Source: Deltaproteobacteria bacterium (GTDB lineage Bacteria; UBA10199; DSSB01). Taken from it: a stretch of DNA of 5,543 bases. Location: NCBI GenBank assembly GCA_021414045.1, contig JAIOPF010000358.1, forward strand, positions 1 to 5,543, written 5' to 3'. A program made the position numbers and the translations under genes. The notes beneath the pieces are model-generated. The model ran no database searches. It was not told the origin of the DNA and saw nothing but the letters and a program-made list of their open reading frames with translations. Positions 1-5,543 of the stretch are shown here, piece by piece (the stretch's first letter is position 1; every line of letters begins with the position of its first letter).

Positions 1-3000
1 AAGGCCAGGGACTCGAGGTCTCCCTGATATTGTTCGGACAAGATCCTTTCCAGCTGCTCGATCAAGGGCGTCCAATCCGAATCTAAAGCCTTCAGTCTTA
101 GTTGGGGAGGCAGGGGGAGGCCTGGTTTGTTACGGGAGATTTCCTTGCCGCTTCGGTCCACTTCCTGACGGGGTTCTCCGCTCAGCGCATCCAGCATCTC
201 GCCGTTCTTCAGTTGGGCATGGCCGCCTATGCCCAAGATATCTCCGTAGCGAATCAGCGGCATTTCTCCAAAATATCGATCCACCAGGTCGAACAGGATC
301 TTGGGTGGATCTTTGAGTAATTTTCCCTCGGAGCTGGTCTCGTCCGGACCCCGCCGGTTGATGCGGCCTCGCTCCTGGCCCTTCTTGAAGCGCGAGAAGG
401 TGGGGCGCGCTCCGATCTGATGGGAGAACATGTAAAGATCCGCGCCCTCCACCAAGGCGTCTACGGTGAATACCGCCTCGATCTCGCCCCGTTCCACCGC
501 CTGCAGTACCGGATCCTTTTGTCCCTGGGTCATTCCGCTCACCAAGGCCACGATCCCGTCGATCTTGCCTTCGCGGTATTGACTTAGGGTCGCTTGCAAT
601 TCCGCGGTGGAGAACTTGCCGCGATTCTTTCCGAGTATGGCGAGCCGGCGATTTCCCAGATCCCCGTTCTCCTTGGCAAAATACCCGACATAGTCCTCGG
701 CGAGGGATTCGGCGTGCCTTAAGTCTTGCCCAAAGCCCAAGACCGGTTCTAATTTTACTTTTCCGCTTGGGCTGGGGTTTTCTGCGCGCATCCCTCGTTC
801 TTTCAAGGCCGCATAGATCCGCTCGTTGCGCTCCGGATGACCCAAAAGCGTGCTCTGCAAAGATCGCCCTTCAAACTCGCCCGAGCTGGTTATCTTAAGT
901 TGGCTCAAGTCGATTCCGTCCACCTTGACCAGATAGGTCCGAGGCGTCACACCCGCCTGCATCAACTCCCTCTCCCGGACAGTGAAGAGACGTCCGGCTT
1001 CTCTACCGGTGGGCGTCGCGGTAAATCCTATTTGGAATAATTGCGGAGATAGATCCCGAATACTTTGGATGGCCTGAGCCCAGGTCTCGCGGCTCTTCCC
1101 CTGGCCCAGGCCCAAGTGATGCACCTCATCCACCGCGACCATCGCCACCTTTCCATCTTTGCCGAGGGCTTGTTTTAGATTTTCTTGAAAAGCCTGTCGC
1201 TTGAGGGGATCCGCAATACTTGGAATGCTGACCACGATCACATCCCCGCTGACATCCTTCTGATCCGCCTTGTACTCGCTGATCTTGAGCGCGCGTCCAG
1301 CCTGCTTTTTAAAATAGCCGCTCAATAATCCCGCCACCTTGAGATTCTGCCCGTGGATCTGATCCGTGTGATTGAGGATGATCAGCTTGTCCCCGGCCTT
1401 CGGATTCATCCAGCCCAACTCGATGGCCGCCGCGAAGCCCGCTACCATCGTCCGGGTCTTTCCCCCACCCACGGGCATCACGATGCTGCCCGCCAGGGCC
1501 TCGGGCGGCGGAGTGGCATTACCTTCCATAAAACCCTGCAAGAGGCGCAGCCGACCACGCAGGGCGTGGAGGGCGGCGATCTGGTGATCTCGAAGGCTTA
1601 GCTCCTTGCCATAACCCACGTCGCGATTGATCAAGGCGGGGATTTGGTTTTGAGAAGTCTTAGGAGAAGAAGCCTCGGATTTTGCCTTTTCTTCCGCTTT
1701 AGTATCCTTCTCCCGCTTCGGCCTAAATCGCAGTCCCCACTTTGGCTGTTTCTCGGTCTCCAGGGGTTCTTGATAGATCTCCGCGCCGACTCGCAACAGC
1801 CTTTCCCGCAACAGTCCTAGGCCGACTTCAATATCCTGCTGAAAATGCACCAGCTCTTCGCCTTGCAGCTGACCCAGACGATCTACATGCTCCTGCCAAA
1901 ACCCTTGACGCTCCTCGATTTGCCTTAAGGAAGACAAGTAATGTTGAGCTTGGTCTTCGGACAGGCATTCGATGACAGTCGCTAGCTTTTGATGAATTCC
2001 TTGATGGTATTGGCCAAATTCGCGCAATTGTCGGATTAAGGACGGGCGAAGGTCTTTTACGGACTCGGACTTTTGTTCACGACCACCTCCTTTTGCCTTT
2101 TTTGACTCGACCCCCAAGCGCCCCTTCTCGGCGGCCATCCATATGGGTCCACCTAACGAAAGCCCTTCGGGGCCTGCCCATTCGAGGAGGCTGATGGAGG
2201 GCCTTGTTTTTATAGCATCACCCTCGCTAGCGATCTCCAACGACTGTTGCCAATTCCGATATCGCTCTCCCAGTACCCCATGCCCAAGCTTCGTCCCCAA
2301 CTGCAGGCTGATCATCGCCGCCAGGGTATCGGCAATCCAATGGTCTGCCTGGGCTTCGGGTCTCAGCCCTAATTTGGTCTCGGCCTTATGTGCCAGAGTT
2401 AGACCGGCGAACATCGTCAATTGGGGCACGGCCAAACTTTGAAAAGCTTGCCATTTCCCCGAGTCAGCGCCAGCCCACTTCACCACGCTTTTCCCCACCC
2501 AGCCGGAGAACTTCAGCGCCCCCAGTCCCACGTAGGATCGCGCCAGATCTCGGCCGAAACTCTCCTCCGTCGTCGGCTTCACCGCTCGCCCAAACTCAGC
2601 GAAGGCAAGTCCCTCCGCACCAAAGCCGACCACATTAGCCACCAATTTGGCCCCGCTGCCTCGAGTGAATAGTCCCGCCGGCAGCCGCGACATCCGGCCC
2701 ATGCTGAGGACTTTCGTCAGGCTACCCACGATGGACGCGCCCATCATCGGTAAGATGGCTTTCGGGTCGGTCGATTCCTCGACGACTTGCTTCAGCAAGA
2801 CTTCGAATCGCCCGCCAAGACTTCCCTTTCCTTGCAGGGCCGCTAATTCCTTGCGCGCCCCCGCCTGAACGACTTCGGGAACGCCTTCCCCCTTCATCAG
2901 CCCTTCGTAAACGTCCACGGCGGCTTCCAGTTTCCCGGACGCTTGCAGGCGTCGCGCGAAAACCAACAGATCTTGGGATTTTTCCGTTGCCTTCGATCCA

Positions 3001-3167
3001 TTGGAAATAGCCTCGAACTCCGCGGCGTTGGCAGGATTCGATTCCAAGAATTGATGAAACTTCGAGCTTAGTGAATGGTTCCGTAGGTTCATGCGCAAGA
3101 TTTTCCGCTGAATCGCTTCAGCGTCCTGGGACTTGAACCAATGGGGATTAAAACCTCGATGGAACAT
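1..3167 (-). CDS. Giant multidomain SF2 DExH-box helicase, C-terminus beyond the window
   Basis: One frame stays open from an ATG at 3167 to base 1, giving 1055 complete codons and no stop, so the C-terminus lies outside the window. An in-frame TAA at 3188-3186 bounds the start, and ATG 3167 is the only standard start after it; no Shine-Dalgarno site precedes it. Domains in order: a soluble-looking N-terminus (1-130), a hydrophobic Gly/Ala-rich region (about 136-300), a Lys/Gly-rich linker (356-371), a Gln/Glu-rich helical segment (about 376-470), a Lys/Glu/Ser-rich linker (483-508), then the helicase core. Core motifs: LRDHQ 525-529, Walker A MPVGGGKT 564-571, motif Ia about 594-604, DEVHH 680-684, TATPT 716-720, VEGAD 906-910 and motif VI QERGRINR 931-938. 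All ATPase and helicase signatures are intact, so it should be a nucleic-acid-dependent translocase of the ResIII/Helicase_C type. Substrate and pathway are unknown. The helicase call is firm; the N-terminal half is unrecognised. Confidence 0.9.
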   Translation of the reverse strand, partial: MFHRGFNPHWFKSQDAEAIQRKILRMNLRNHSLSSKFHQFLESNPANAAEFEAISNGSKATEKSQDLLVFARRLQASGKLEAAVDVYEGLMKGEGVPEVVQAGARKELAALQGKGSLGGRFEVLLKQVVEESTDPKAILPMMGASIVGSLTKVLSMGRMSRLPAGLFTRGSGAKLVANVVGFGAEGLAFAEFGRAVKPTTEESFGRDLARSYVGLGALKFSGWVGKSVVKWAGADSGKWQAFQSLAVPQLTMFAGLTLAHKAETKLGLRPEAQADHWIADTLAAMISLQLGTKLGHGVLGERYRNWQQSLEIASEGDAIKTRPSISLLEWAGPEGLSLGGPIWMAAEKGRLGVESKKAKGGGREQKSESVKDLRPSLIRQLREFGQYHQGIHQKLATVIECLSEDQAQHYLSSLRQIEERQGFWQEHVDRLGQLQGEELVHFQQDIEVGLGLLRERLLRVGAEIYQEPLETEKQPKWGLRFRPKREKDTKAEEKAKSEASSPKTSQNQIPALINRDVGYGKELSLRDHQIAALHALRGRLRLLQGFMEGNATPPPEALAGSIVMPVGGGKTRTMVAGFAAAIELGWMNPKAGDKLIILNHTDQIHGQNLKVAGLLSGYFKKQAGRALKISEYKADQKDVSGDVIVVSIPSIADPLKRQAFQENLKQALGKDGKVAMVAVDEVHHLGLGQGKSRETWAQAIQSIRDLSPQLFQIGFTATPTGREAGRLFTVRERELMQAGVTPRTYLVKVDGIDLSQLKITSSGEFEGRSLQSTLLGHPERNERIYAALKERGMRAENPSPSGKVKLEPVLGFGQDLRHAESLAEDYVGYFAKENGDLGNRRLAILGKNRGKFSTAELQATLSQYREGKIDGIVALVSGMTQGQKDPVLQAVERGEIEAVFTVDALVEGADLYMFSHQIGARPTFSRFKKGQERGRINRRGPDETSSEGKLLKDPPKILFDLVDRYFGEMPLIRYGDILGIGGHAQLKNGEMLDALSGEPRQEVDRSGKEISRNKPGLPLPPQLRLKALDSDWTPLIEQLERILSEQYQGDLESLA

Positions 3168-3172
3168 CGAGG
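3154..3172 (-). repeat. Perfect inverted repeat enclosing the helicase start codon
   Basis: CCTCGATG (3154-3161) and CATCGAGG (3165-3172) are exact reverse complements separated by the three bases GAA. On the minus-strand mRNA the proposed AUG (3167-3165) forms the end of the 5' arm, so an 8-bp stem with five G-C pairs and a 3-nt loop would hold the start codon. The pairing is seen directly; an effect on translation is inference. There is no clear ribosome-binding site upstream, so initiation here may be weak or conditional. Confidence 0.55.
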
Positions 3173-3427
3173 CTGGGCTTATGATTTATCGCCGATTTTT
3201 CATATTTGGTGCTTGAAAGGAAATACTCACTAAACGGCGAAGAGTGGAATCGCGCACACAAGAATCATCAATCCGAGACATCTCTAGTTATTCGATAAAA
3301 ATCAAACGGTTACCACAGTTCGCCAGGAAGGCATGAGAGGTTTTGCCCGCCTAAGCTCCCAGATCAGAACTTACATCTTCCTGTAATTTTGTCGTGCATT
3401 TCTACAAGATATAGTTAGTATTGCTCA
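3168..3427. other. Divergent intergenic region between helicase and DUF4143 ATPase
   Basis: These 260 bp separate the start codons of two divergently transcribed genes and must hold both promoters unless transcription starts elsewhere. The stretch is visibly more AT-rich than the flanking genes, notably around 3181-3220, 3280-3305 and 3380-3420. I see no tRNA, no long repeat and no strong terminator. A candidate plus-strand promoter near the right end is listed separately. No convincing -35/-10 pair could be assigned to the helicase side. Confidence 0.6.
3389..3415 (+). promoter_or_regulatory. Candidate sigma-70-like promoter for the DUF4143 ATPase, leaderless arrangement
   Basis: TATAGT at 3410-3415 matches the TATAAT -10 consensus at five of six positions. 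TTGTCG at 3389-3394 is a partial -35 match with a short 15-bp spacer. Transcription from this -10 would begin near 3422, only about six bases before the ATG at 3428, so the mRNA would be nearly leaderless. That would fit the absence of a Shine-Dalgarno site upstream of this gene. The weak -35 and short spacing keep this tentative. Confidence 0.22.
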
Positions 3428-4606
3428 ATGGTTTCTTCGTTTCAAAGGCTACTTTCACCACCCTCCCAATCTTTTTTCCTCTTCGGGCCACGTTCCGTCG
3501 GAAAAAGCCATTGGCTTAAAAAGCATTATCCCGATGCCGCCTGGTTCGACCTGCTCGAAAATCGTCTTTACCTTGAACTGAGCCGCGATCCACAGCTCCT
3601 CGAATCAAAAGTTGGCAACCGCCCTCCCAACACCTGGATCTGCATCGACGAAGTCCAGAGGGTTCCCGACATCCTCAATGAAGTCCACCGGCTCATCGAA
3701 AAGAAAAAATGGAAATTCGCCCTGAGCGGCTCTTCGGCGAGAAAATTGAAGCGAGGCGGGGCCAATCTCCTGGCAGGCAGGGCCATCACCAAACACATGG
3801 AGGGGCTTGTTGCCGAGGAAATGGGAAAGCCATTCGATTTAACGGAGGCGCTCAAGTGGGGAAGCCTGCCCTTGGTAGTGCTCAATCCTGCCGCCGCGAC
3901 CGAAACCCTTTCCGCCTACGTCCACACCTACATCCGGGAAGAAATCAAAGAAGAAGGACTGGTGCGCAAGACCGAGCCTTTTCTACGCTTTTTGGAGATC
4001 GCGGCCCTCCTCAACGGCCAGCAAGTCAACAAGGAGAACATCGCCCGTGAGGCGAAAGTCCCTCGCAGCACCGTGGATGTCTATTTTTCCATTCTCGAGG
4101 ACACCCTACTGGGAAACTTCCTTCCCGCCTATCGCCCGGAGGCAAAAGTGCGGGAACAGGTTCATCCCAAGTTTTATTGGTTCGACAACGGGGTCGCGCG
4201 AGCCGCGGCGAATTTACTGTATGATCCTCCGGACAGCCTATGGCTAGGGCATGCATTGGAGACCTTCTTCTTCCACGAGTTAAGGGTCTACAATCATACC
4301 CAATCCAAACATCGCCCCATTTACTTTTACCGCACCGGGGCCGGAAACGAGATCGACTTCCTCGTCGAGACGAAAAAGCGGACAACCTCTTCAAAACCCC
4401 ACTTAGTGGCTATCGAAGTGAAACACGGCCCTCGCTGGCAACGCAAATGGGAGGCGCCCATGCGTTCCCTGGCCGTTTCGAACAAGGTGAAGGTCGAAAG
4501 GATGTTCGGAGTTTATCAGGGAAAGGATAGTTATCATTTCGACGGAATAGAAATCCTACCGGTCGGAAGTTTTTTGAAAAAACTTTATAAGGGAGAGGTT
4601 TTTTAG
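3428..4606 (+). CDS. AAA_14 / DUF4143 family ATP-binding protein
   Basis: This 392-residue protein has the full layout and usual length of the AAA_14 plus DUF4143 family. The P-loop is GPRSVGKS (20-27) and Walker B is ICIDEVQRVP (71-80, D74-E75). A sensor-like segment LSGSSARKLKR (99-109) is followed by NLLAGRA (113-119), a hallmark of this family. Residues about 185-245 look like a winged-helix segment. The DUF4143 part includes YWFDNGVARAA (250-260), GHALE (274-278), GNEIDFLVE (306-314) and AIEVKHG (328-334). D310, E330 and K332 give a D...ExK pattern like that of PD-(D/E)xK nucleases. The ATG at 3428 lies close before the conserved SFFLFGPR segment, so the start is well supported although no ribosome-binding site is visible. 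It appears to be a single-gene unit. The biological role of the family is not established; ATP binding is likely, nuclease activity only a possibility. Confidence 0.93.
   Translation: MVSSFQRLLSPPSQSFFLFGPRSVGKSHWLKKHYPDAAWFDLLENRLYLELSRDPQLLESKVGNRPPNTWICIDEVQRVPDILNEVHRLIEKKKWKFALSGSSARKLKRGGANLLAGRAITKHMEGLVAEEMGKPFDLTEALKWGSLPLVVLNPAAATETLSAYVHTYIREEIKEEGLVRKTEPFLRFLEIAALLNGQQVNKENIAREAKVPRSTVDVYFSILEDTLLGNFLPAYRPEAKVREQVHPKFYWFDNGVARAAANLLYDPPDSLWLGHALETFFFHELRVYNHTQSKHRPIYFYRTGAGNEIDFLVETKKRTTSSKPHLVAIEVKHGPRWQRKWEAPMRSLAVSNKVKVERMFGVYQGKDSYHFDGIEILPVGSFLKKLYKGEVF
4567..4585. repeat. AT-rich perfect inverted repeat at the convergent 3' ends
   Basis: AAGTTTTTT (4567-4575) and AAAAAACTT (4577-4585) are exact complements around one central G, inside the last codons of the DUF4143 gene. 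A second weak pair, AAGGG (4589-4593) with CCCTT (4608-4612), spans its stop codon. The two genes converge with 17 bp between stops, so this is where transcription from both sides should end. The stems are AT-rich or short, so a bidirectional terminator is only a possibility; much of the first repeat follows from its Phe-Leu-Lys-Lys codons. Confidence 0.3.
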
Positions 4607-4623
4607 CCCCTTGGAAACATAAA

Positions 4624-5286
4624 TTACCTTCCCTTAGGCATCGGCTTCCCACGCGCCGGCAAGGCAGGCCTTACACCCGGCTGAGGCGCGCCACCTGGCA
4701 ATCCTTGCGGAGGCCCTCCAGGCCCGGATTTGCCAGCAACGGCCTTTTGCGACTGCAGATTGCGCTTGATCGCGATGACCAGCGAACGGGCCCGGTTGGC
4801 GAAGGTATTCTTGCCCAGCGGGTCGAGCAGGATGGCGGCACGAAAGTCCTCGGCTGCCTTCTTGAAATTCTTGTGGATGAGATAAATCTCGCCGCGGTTC
4901 ACCAAGGACGACAGGTCGTCCTTCTTGAATTTGAGGGCCTCGGAGAACTCGTAGACCGAGTCGACGAACTTGTTCATCTTCTGATAAATCGAACCAAGAC
5001 AGGCGTGATAGAAGGGATTCTTGTGGTCGATTTGGACCAGGCAGTCGAAGATGCGTTTGGCCTCCTCGACACGACCGTGCTTGAGCTTGACGTGGCCGAC
5101 CTCGGAAACCAGGTAGAGATCTTTTTGGCTGATCCCCGTCATTTGGGCGAAGGAGATCTGGTTCGTCATGAACTTGTAGAGCAGCTCGATGACGTACTTG
5201 CGCCTTTGGGGCGTGGGGTCGTGCAATTTGCTCGCTCCCCGCTCTTCTGCGCTGGTCGGTACCGGTAAGTTCTCGTTTTCTGCCAC
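4624..5286 (-). CDS. Three-TPR protein resembling LcrH/SycD-class type III secretion chaperones
   Basis: The frame begins with GTG at 5286 (an in-frame TAG lies upstream at 5310-5308) and ends with TAA at 4624, giving 220 residues. Residues 1-28 are polar, and 30-56 form an amphipathic lead-in containing FMTNQISFAQMTG. Three tandem TPRs follow at about 57-90, 91-124 and 125-158, with the usual helical positions (VKLKHGRVEEAKRIF, LGSIYQKMNKFVDSV, RGEIYLIHKNFKKAAEDF). A short basic helix (about 160-177) ends the fold. The segment LYLVSEVGHVKLKHG...CLVQIDHKNPFYHACLGSIYQKM resembles LcrH/SycD/IpgC chaperones, which bind translocator proteins in the cytoplasm before secretion. Unlike the classic chaperones (about 165 residues), this protein carries a Pro/Gly-rich basic tail (178-220). 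There is no signal peptide, so it should be cytoplasmic. It probably shares a transcript with the partial gene 40 bp upstream. TPR is certain; the T3SS role is inferred and a generic TPR adaptor is the alternative. Confidence 0.85.
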   Translation of the reverse strand: MAENENLPVPTSAEERGASKLHDPTPQRRKYVIELLYKFMTNQISFAQMTGISQKDLYLVSEVGHVKLKHGRVEEAKRIFDCLVQIDHKNPFYHACLGSIYQKMNKFVDSVYEFSEALKFKKDDLSSLVNRGEIYLIHKNFKKAAEDFRAAILLDPLGKNTFANRARSLVIAIKRNLQSQKAVAGKSGPGGPPQGLPGGAPQPGVRPALPARGKPMPKGR

Positions 5287-5326
5287 AATATTTTCGAAAT
5301 GAAATTTCTAAATTTGCAATTCGCCC

Positions 5327-5543
5327 CTACTGGCGCATGTTCTTCGAGATCGCATCGGTGGTCCGGAATTGGATATCGATCATTCCCTTCACCATGGTGA
5401 CCAACTCGTCCTGGAAACGCTTGCAGGTCATCAGCTTGTCCATGCGCTCGCTGCGGGTGTTGTTGATCTCTTGCATCTCGTAATTCAACATGCTGATGCG
5501 GCGCGCGCCCTCGGGGGTACTGGGATCCAGGGTTTGCAACTCC
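5327..5543 (-). CDS. Small helical protein, N-terminus beyond the window; possible T3SS component
   Basis: The frame ends with TAG at 5329-5327 and is still open at the right edge, where codons GAG and TTG (Glu-Leu) precede QTLDPSTPEGARR. A TTG at 5539 or an ATG at 5491 could serve as starts, but the open frame and apparent structure favour a start outside the window. The 71 visible residues are polar and appear almost wholly alpha-helical, with an LDPSTPE turn, a helix around MLNYEMQEINNTRSERMDKL, and a C-terminal helix ending in DAISKNMRQ. No signal peptide, membrane segment or catalytic motif is visible. A Pro-containing turn before long helices is reminiscent of T3SS needle and inner-rod subunits, but the part after the turn is longer than in those families, so this is a weak analogy. 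Its neighbour, an LcrH-like TPR protein, gives the main support. I do not recognise a specific family. Confidence 0.7.
   Translation of the reverse strand, partial: ELQTLDPSTPEGARRISMLNYEMQEINNTRSERMDKLMTCKRFQDELVTMVKGMIDIQFRTTDAISKNMRQ

Noticed and set aside
2078..2092. Strong Shine-Dalgarno-like AAGGAGGT on the minus strand followed by GTG inside the helicase
   Set aside because: The GTG is out of frame with the helicase and opens only a seven-residue frame ending at 2057. In the helicase frame the bases encode a Lys/Gly linker, which explains the purine-rich run.
2224..2233. 10-bp palindrome TCGCTAGCGA
   Set aside because: It is isolated inside the helicase coding sequence, with no partner copies and no regulatory context; chance is a sufficient explanation.
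102..2868. Several plus-strand open frames of 67-99 codons between 102 and 2868
   Set aside because: All lie antisense to the continuous minus-strand helicase frame, which carries complete conserved motifs. Their translations are rich in Arg, Pro and Ser with no recognisable domain, as expected of shadow frames.
3333..3386. 17-codon plus-strand frame with a weak AGGA upstream, a possible leader peptide
   Set aside because: It is too short to separate from chance, shows no attenuator-type codon run or following terminator, and the candidate promoter for the next gene lies downstream of it.
4576..4583. A AAA AAC slippery heptamer near the end of the DUF4143 gene
   Set aside because: It is not in the zero frame needed for -1 frameshifting (codons here read AAA AAA CTT), and the gene ends normally a few codons later.
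3568..4652. Minus-strand and alternative plus-strand frames overlapping the DUF4143 gene (80-122 codons)
   Set aside because: They overlap a well-supported ATPase gene in other frames and show Arg/Pro/Ser-rich translations without motifs.
4705..5268. 187-codon plus-strand open frame antisense to the TPR gene
   Set aside because: Its long Leu/Val/Asp/Glu-rich translation is the usual antisense shadow of a Lys/Glu-rich helical protein. The minus-strand frame gives clear TPR repeats, so it is the real gene.
5292..5308. Two adjacent 8-bp palindromes (TTTCGAAA and GAAATTTC) in the gap before the TPR gene
   Set aside because: Both are short AT-rich palindromes in a 40-bp AT-rich spacer. There is no matching copy elsewhere in the window to support an operator.
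1..5543. Search for tRNA, rRNA, CRISPR arrays, insertion sequences and attachment sites
   Set aside because: Nothing of these kinds was seen: coding regions fill almost all of the window, and the one larger gap (3168-3427) has no repeat array, transposase remnant or clear cloverleaf.

Overview
The window looks like accessory DNA from a Gram-negative bacterium of moderate to fairly high GC. The gene content and style suggest an uncultured deltaproteobacterial or myxobacterial-type lineage: a very large multidomain protein, few clear Shine-Dalgarno sites, and a tetratricopeptide protein that reads like a type III secretion (T3SS) LcrH/SycD-class chaperone. The taxonomic assignment is inference only.

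Layout. Bases 1-3167 (minus strand) are one uninterrupted reading frame that runs off the left edge. It encodes at least 1055 residues: a hydrophobic Gly/Ala-rich N-terminal region, a charged linker, a helical segment, and then a complete superfamily 2 DExH helicase core whose motifs can all be read. Bases 3168-3427 are a divergent intergenic region. Bases 3428-4606 (plus strand) encode a 392-residue AAA_14/DUF4143 ATPase. It converges, with 17 bp between stop codons, on a minus-strand pair: a 220-residue three-TPR protein (4624-5286, GTG start) and, 40 bp upstream of it, the 3' part of a small, probably helical protein that enters from the right edge (5327-5543).

How the genes may relate. 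The two right-hand minus-strand genes are probably one transcription unit and may be the edge of a T3SS locus; the chaperone call is reasonable, the small protein's role is a guess. The DUF4143 ATPase looks like a single-gene unit, as is common for this family of unknown function. The giant helicase is transcribed divergently from the ATPase. It is the most unusual item here, because its N-terminal half has no function I recognise and its start codon lies inside a perfect hairpin. No RNA genes, CRISPR arrays, insertion sequences or attachment sites were seen.
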